From positions 1-30,410 of the forward strand of contig JBIOWF010000182.1 in NCBI GenBank assembly GCA_044868295.1: a stretch of DNA of 30,410 nucleotides, in the 5' to 3' direction. Positions 29,204 to 30,410 of the stretch are shown piece by piece; position 1 is the stretch's first letter, and every line of letters begins with the position of its first letter. The DNA is from JBIOWF01 sp044868295. GTDB taxonomy: Bacteria > Actinomycetota > Actinomycetes > Streptosporangiales > Streptosporangiaceae. The notes below the pieces were generated by a model that saw only the letters and a program-made list of their open reading frames with translations, had not been told where the DNA came from and ran no database searches. The position numbers and the translations under genes are program-made.

Positions 29204-30410
29204 CTAGTCGAGGGGCACGCTCCACCGCAGGCGCGTTCCACCCTCTTCCAGCGAATCCACGTCGAATTCGCCGCCGAGCCGGGTGGCGCGTTCTTTCAGG
29301 TTCCGCAGGCCGCTGCGCCGGCCGTCAGCGGGCAGCCCGATGCCGTTGTCCTCGATGACGAGGGTGAGCCGGTCGTCACCGGCCTCCGCCGAGACGCAGG
29401 CCTTGGACGCCTTGGCGTGGCGGACGATGTTCGACAACGACTCGCGCAGGACGGCGAGCAGGTGTTCGCCGACCTCGGCGGAGACTCTCGTGTCCAGCCG
29501 GCCTTCCATCTGAAGGGCGGGCATGAAGCCGAGATGGCCGCGCGCCCCCTCCACCAGGTCCACGATCCGCGCGCGCAGGCTGGGCGCGCTCGACTCGCGG
29601 GGAGTCTGGAGGGCGAAGATGGTGGAGCGGATCTGCCGGATGGTGTTGTCCAGCTCGTCGATCGCGTCCTGCAGCCGCGACGAGGCCTCGGGTCGCTCCA
29701 CGAGACGGACCGTGCTCATGAGCGTCATGGCCACCGCGAAGAGCCGCTGAATGACCACGTCGTGCAGGTCTTTGGCGATCCGGTCCCGGTCCTCCAGCAG
29801 GCCCAGCCGCTCGGCGTCCTTGCGAGTTGCGGCGAGCTCCAGGGCGATGGCGGCCTGCCCGGCGAAGGCGTGCAACATGCGGACCTCCGCCTGGTTGAAC
29901 GGGAGCCGCCCGGATCGTTTGCCCAGCAGCAGCACGCCCCGTACGGCTCCCGCCGCGCCGAGGGGCACGGCGGCCACCGGGCCCGCGGCGAGGTGCTCGG
30001 CGATGGCGGTCGGGACGTCGCTTTCCGCGCAGTCGTTGACCATGACCGGCTCTCCGCTCAGCAAAGCCCGCCCCTCCAGGGAATCGGAAAGGGCCACCTC
30101 CACCGGGATGACATCGTCGGCGGTTTCACCGTCCTCGATCACAACTCGCAGGCTCTGGCCGCCGTCGCCGGGAAGGAGGATCGCCGCGATGTCGGCGTCC
30201 GCCATCTCGCGGGCCCGGCGCGCCATCAACGTGAGCACTTCGTGCGGTTCGGCCCCGGACAGCAGAGTGGTCGTGATCTCCGAGGAGGCCTGCAGCCAGG
30301 TCTCTCTGCGCCGGGTTTCCTCGAACAGCCGGGCGTTCTCGATCGCCACGCCGGCCGCGGTGGCCAGCGCGACCACGATGGCCTCGTCCTCCTCGTCGAA
30401 CTCGCCGCCG
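29204..30410 (-). CDS. GAF-domain sensor histidine kinase, DevS/DosT-like (5' end outside window)
   Basis: The reverse strand is open from the right edge to a TAG at 29204, about 400 codons. The first visible residues (GGEFDEEDEAIVVALATAAG then VAIENARLFEE) are the end of one GAF domain. A second GAF domain follows (about 40-190). The dimerisation/phosphoacceptor HisKA_3 region is DRIAKDLHDVVIQRLFAVAM (His near visible residue 216). The ATPase domain has the N box ESLSNIVRHAKAS and G box EDNGIGLPADGRRSGLRNLK. This is the DevS/DosT architecture, in which the first GAF domain, mostly outside the window, binds heme and senses O2/NO/CO. It would phosphorylate a NarL-type regulator that binds the boxes described here. 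I see no box before the window ends. Confidence 0.93.
   Translation of the reverse strand, partial: GGEFDEEDEAIVVALATAAGVAIENARLFEETRRRETWLQASSEITTTLLSGAEPHEVLTLMARRAREMADADIAAILLPGDGGQSLRVVIEDGETADDVIPVEVALSDSLEGRALLSGEPVMVNDCAESDVPTAIAEHLAAGPVAAVPLGAAGAVRGVLLLGKRSGRLPFNQAEVRMLHAFAGQAAIALELAATRKDAERLGLLEDRDRIAKDLHDVVIQRLFAVAMTLMSTVRLVERPEASSRLQDAIDELDNTIRQIRSTIFALQTPRESSAPSLRARIVDLVEGARGHLGFMPALQMEGRLDTRVSAEVGEHLLAVLRESLSNIVRHAKASKACVSAEAGDDRLTLVIEDNGIGLPADGRRSGLRNLKERATRLGGEFDVDSLEEGGTRLRWSVPLD

Noticed and set aside
1..30410. CRISPR arrays, tRNA or rRNA genes, transposases, integrases or IS ends
   Set aside because: No regular repeat-spacer array, no tRNA-like cloverleaf with CCA-adjacent attachment site, and no transposase or integrase motif was seen in any convincing frame.

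Overview
The window is high-GC DNA that looks actinobacterial: strong GC bias at third codon positions, GTG and TTG starts, and actinobacterial families such as DUF1918, DUF1876 and DevS-type kinases. A Streptosporangiales-like host is my guess from gene style only. The gene content closely matches the hypoxia/dormancy (DosR/DevR) regulon of Mycobacterium. It includes universal stress proteins, CBS-domain proteins (compare Hrp1), an Hsp20 (compare HspX), P2-type ATPases (compare CtpF), a DUF1918-DUF1876 protein (compare Rv0569 and Rv1738), a phosphotransferase/P-loop kinase fusion (compare Rv2004c), a flavin split-barrel protein and a GAF-domain histidine kinase (compare DevS). These comparisons are from memory, not from a search.

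Layout from left to right: a partial tandem universal stress protein (-); a CBS-pair protein (+) and a scrap of heavy-metal ATPase; a two-gene formate dehydrogenase operon (-: NuoE/NuoF-like diaphorase subunit, then the molybdopterin subunit); a SHOCT mini membrane protein (+); a P1B-type ATPase with a C-terminal hemerythrin domain (+); three small, apparently decayed V-type ATPase genes (+); a 902-residue P2-type ATPase (-); an internally deleted acetyl-CoA synthetase (-); hsp20 and two CBS-BON genes (+); DUF1918-DUF1876 (+) running into a truncated GH65 phosphorylase (-); a universal stress protein and a phosphotransferase/kinase (+); a truncated PEP synthase (-); a GNAT/acyl-CoA ligase fusion and a zinc alcohol dehydrogenase (+); an 832-residue P2-type ATPase followed by a decayed stress-protein gene (-); a DevR-like HTH remnant and a flavin split-barrel protein (+); and a partial DevS-like kinase (-) that runs off the right edge.

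Two things stand out. First, a 14-bp palindromic element, RGGACYTTNGNCCC, occurs about 15 times. Almost every copy sits in an intergenic region upstream of a gene, and several lie at repeated distances from start codons (43.5 or about 65 bp). It resembles the core of the mycobacterial DosR box, so most of the window is probably one redox/hypoxia-responsive regulon. Second, many genes have lost their 3' end or their middle at sharp junctions (CBS/BON, acs, V-ATPase genes, DUF1876/GH65, ppsA, USP, devR-like), while promoter boxes and neighbours are kept. This suggests an old regulon island eroded by repeated deletions, or assembly error.

As a system the intact genes fit low-oxygen survival: formate oxidation to NADH, ion/metal pumping, an oxygen- or iron-sensing hemerythrin module, nucleotide-sensing CBS and USP proteins, chaperoning, and fermentative alcohol and acyl-CoA metabolism.
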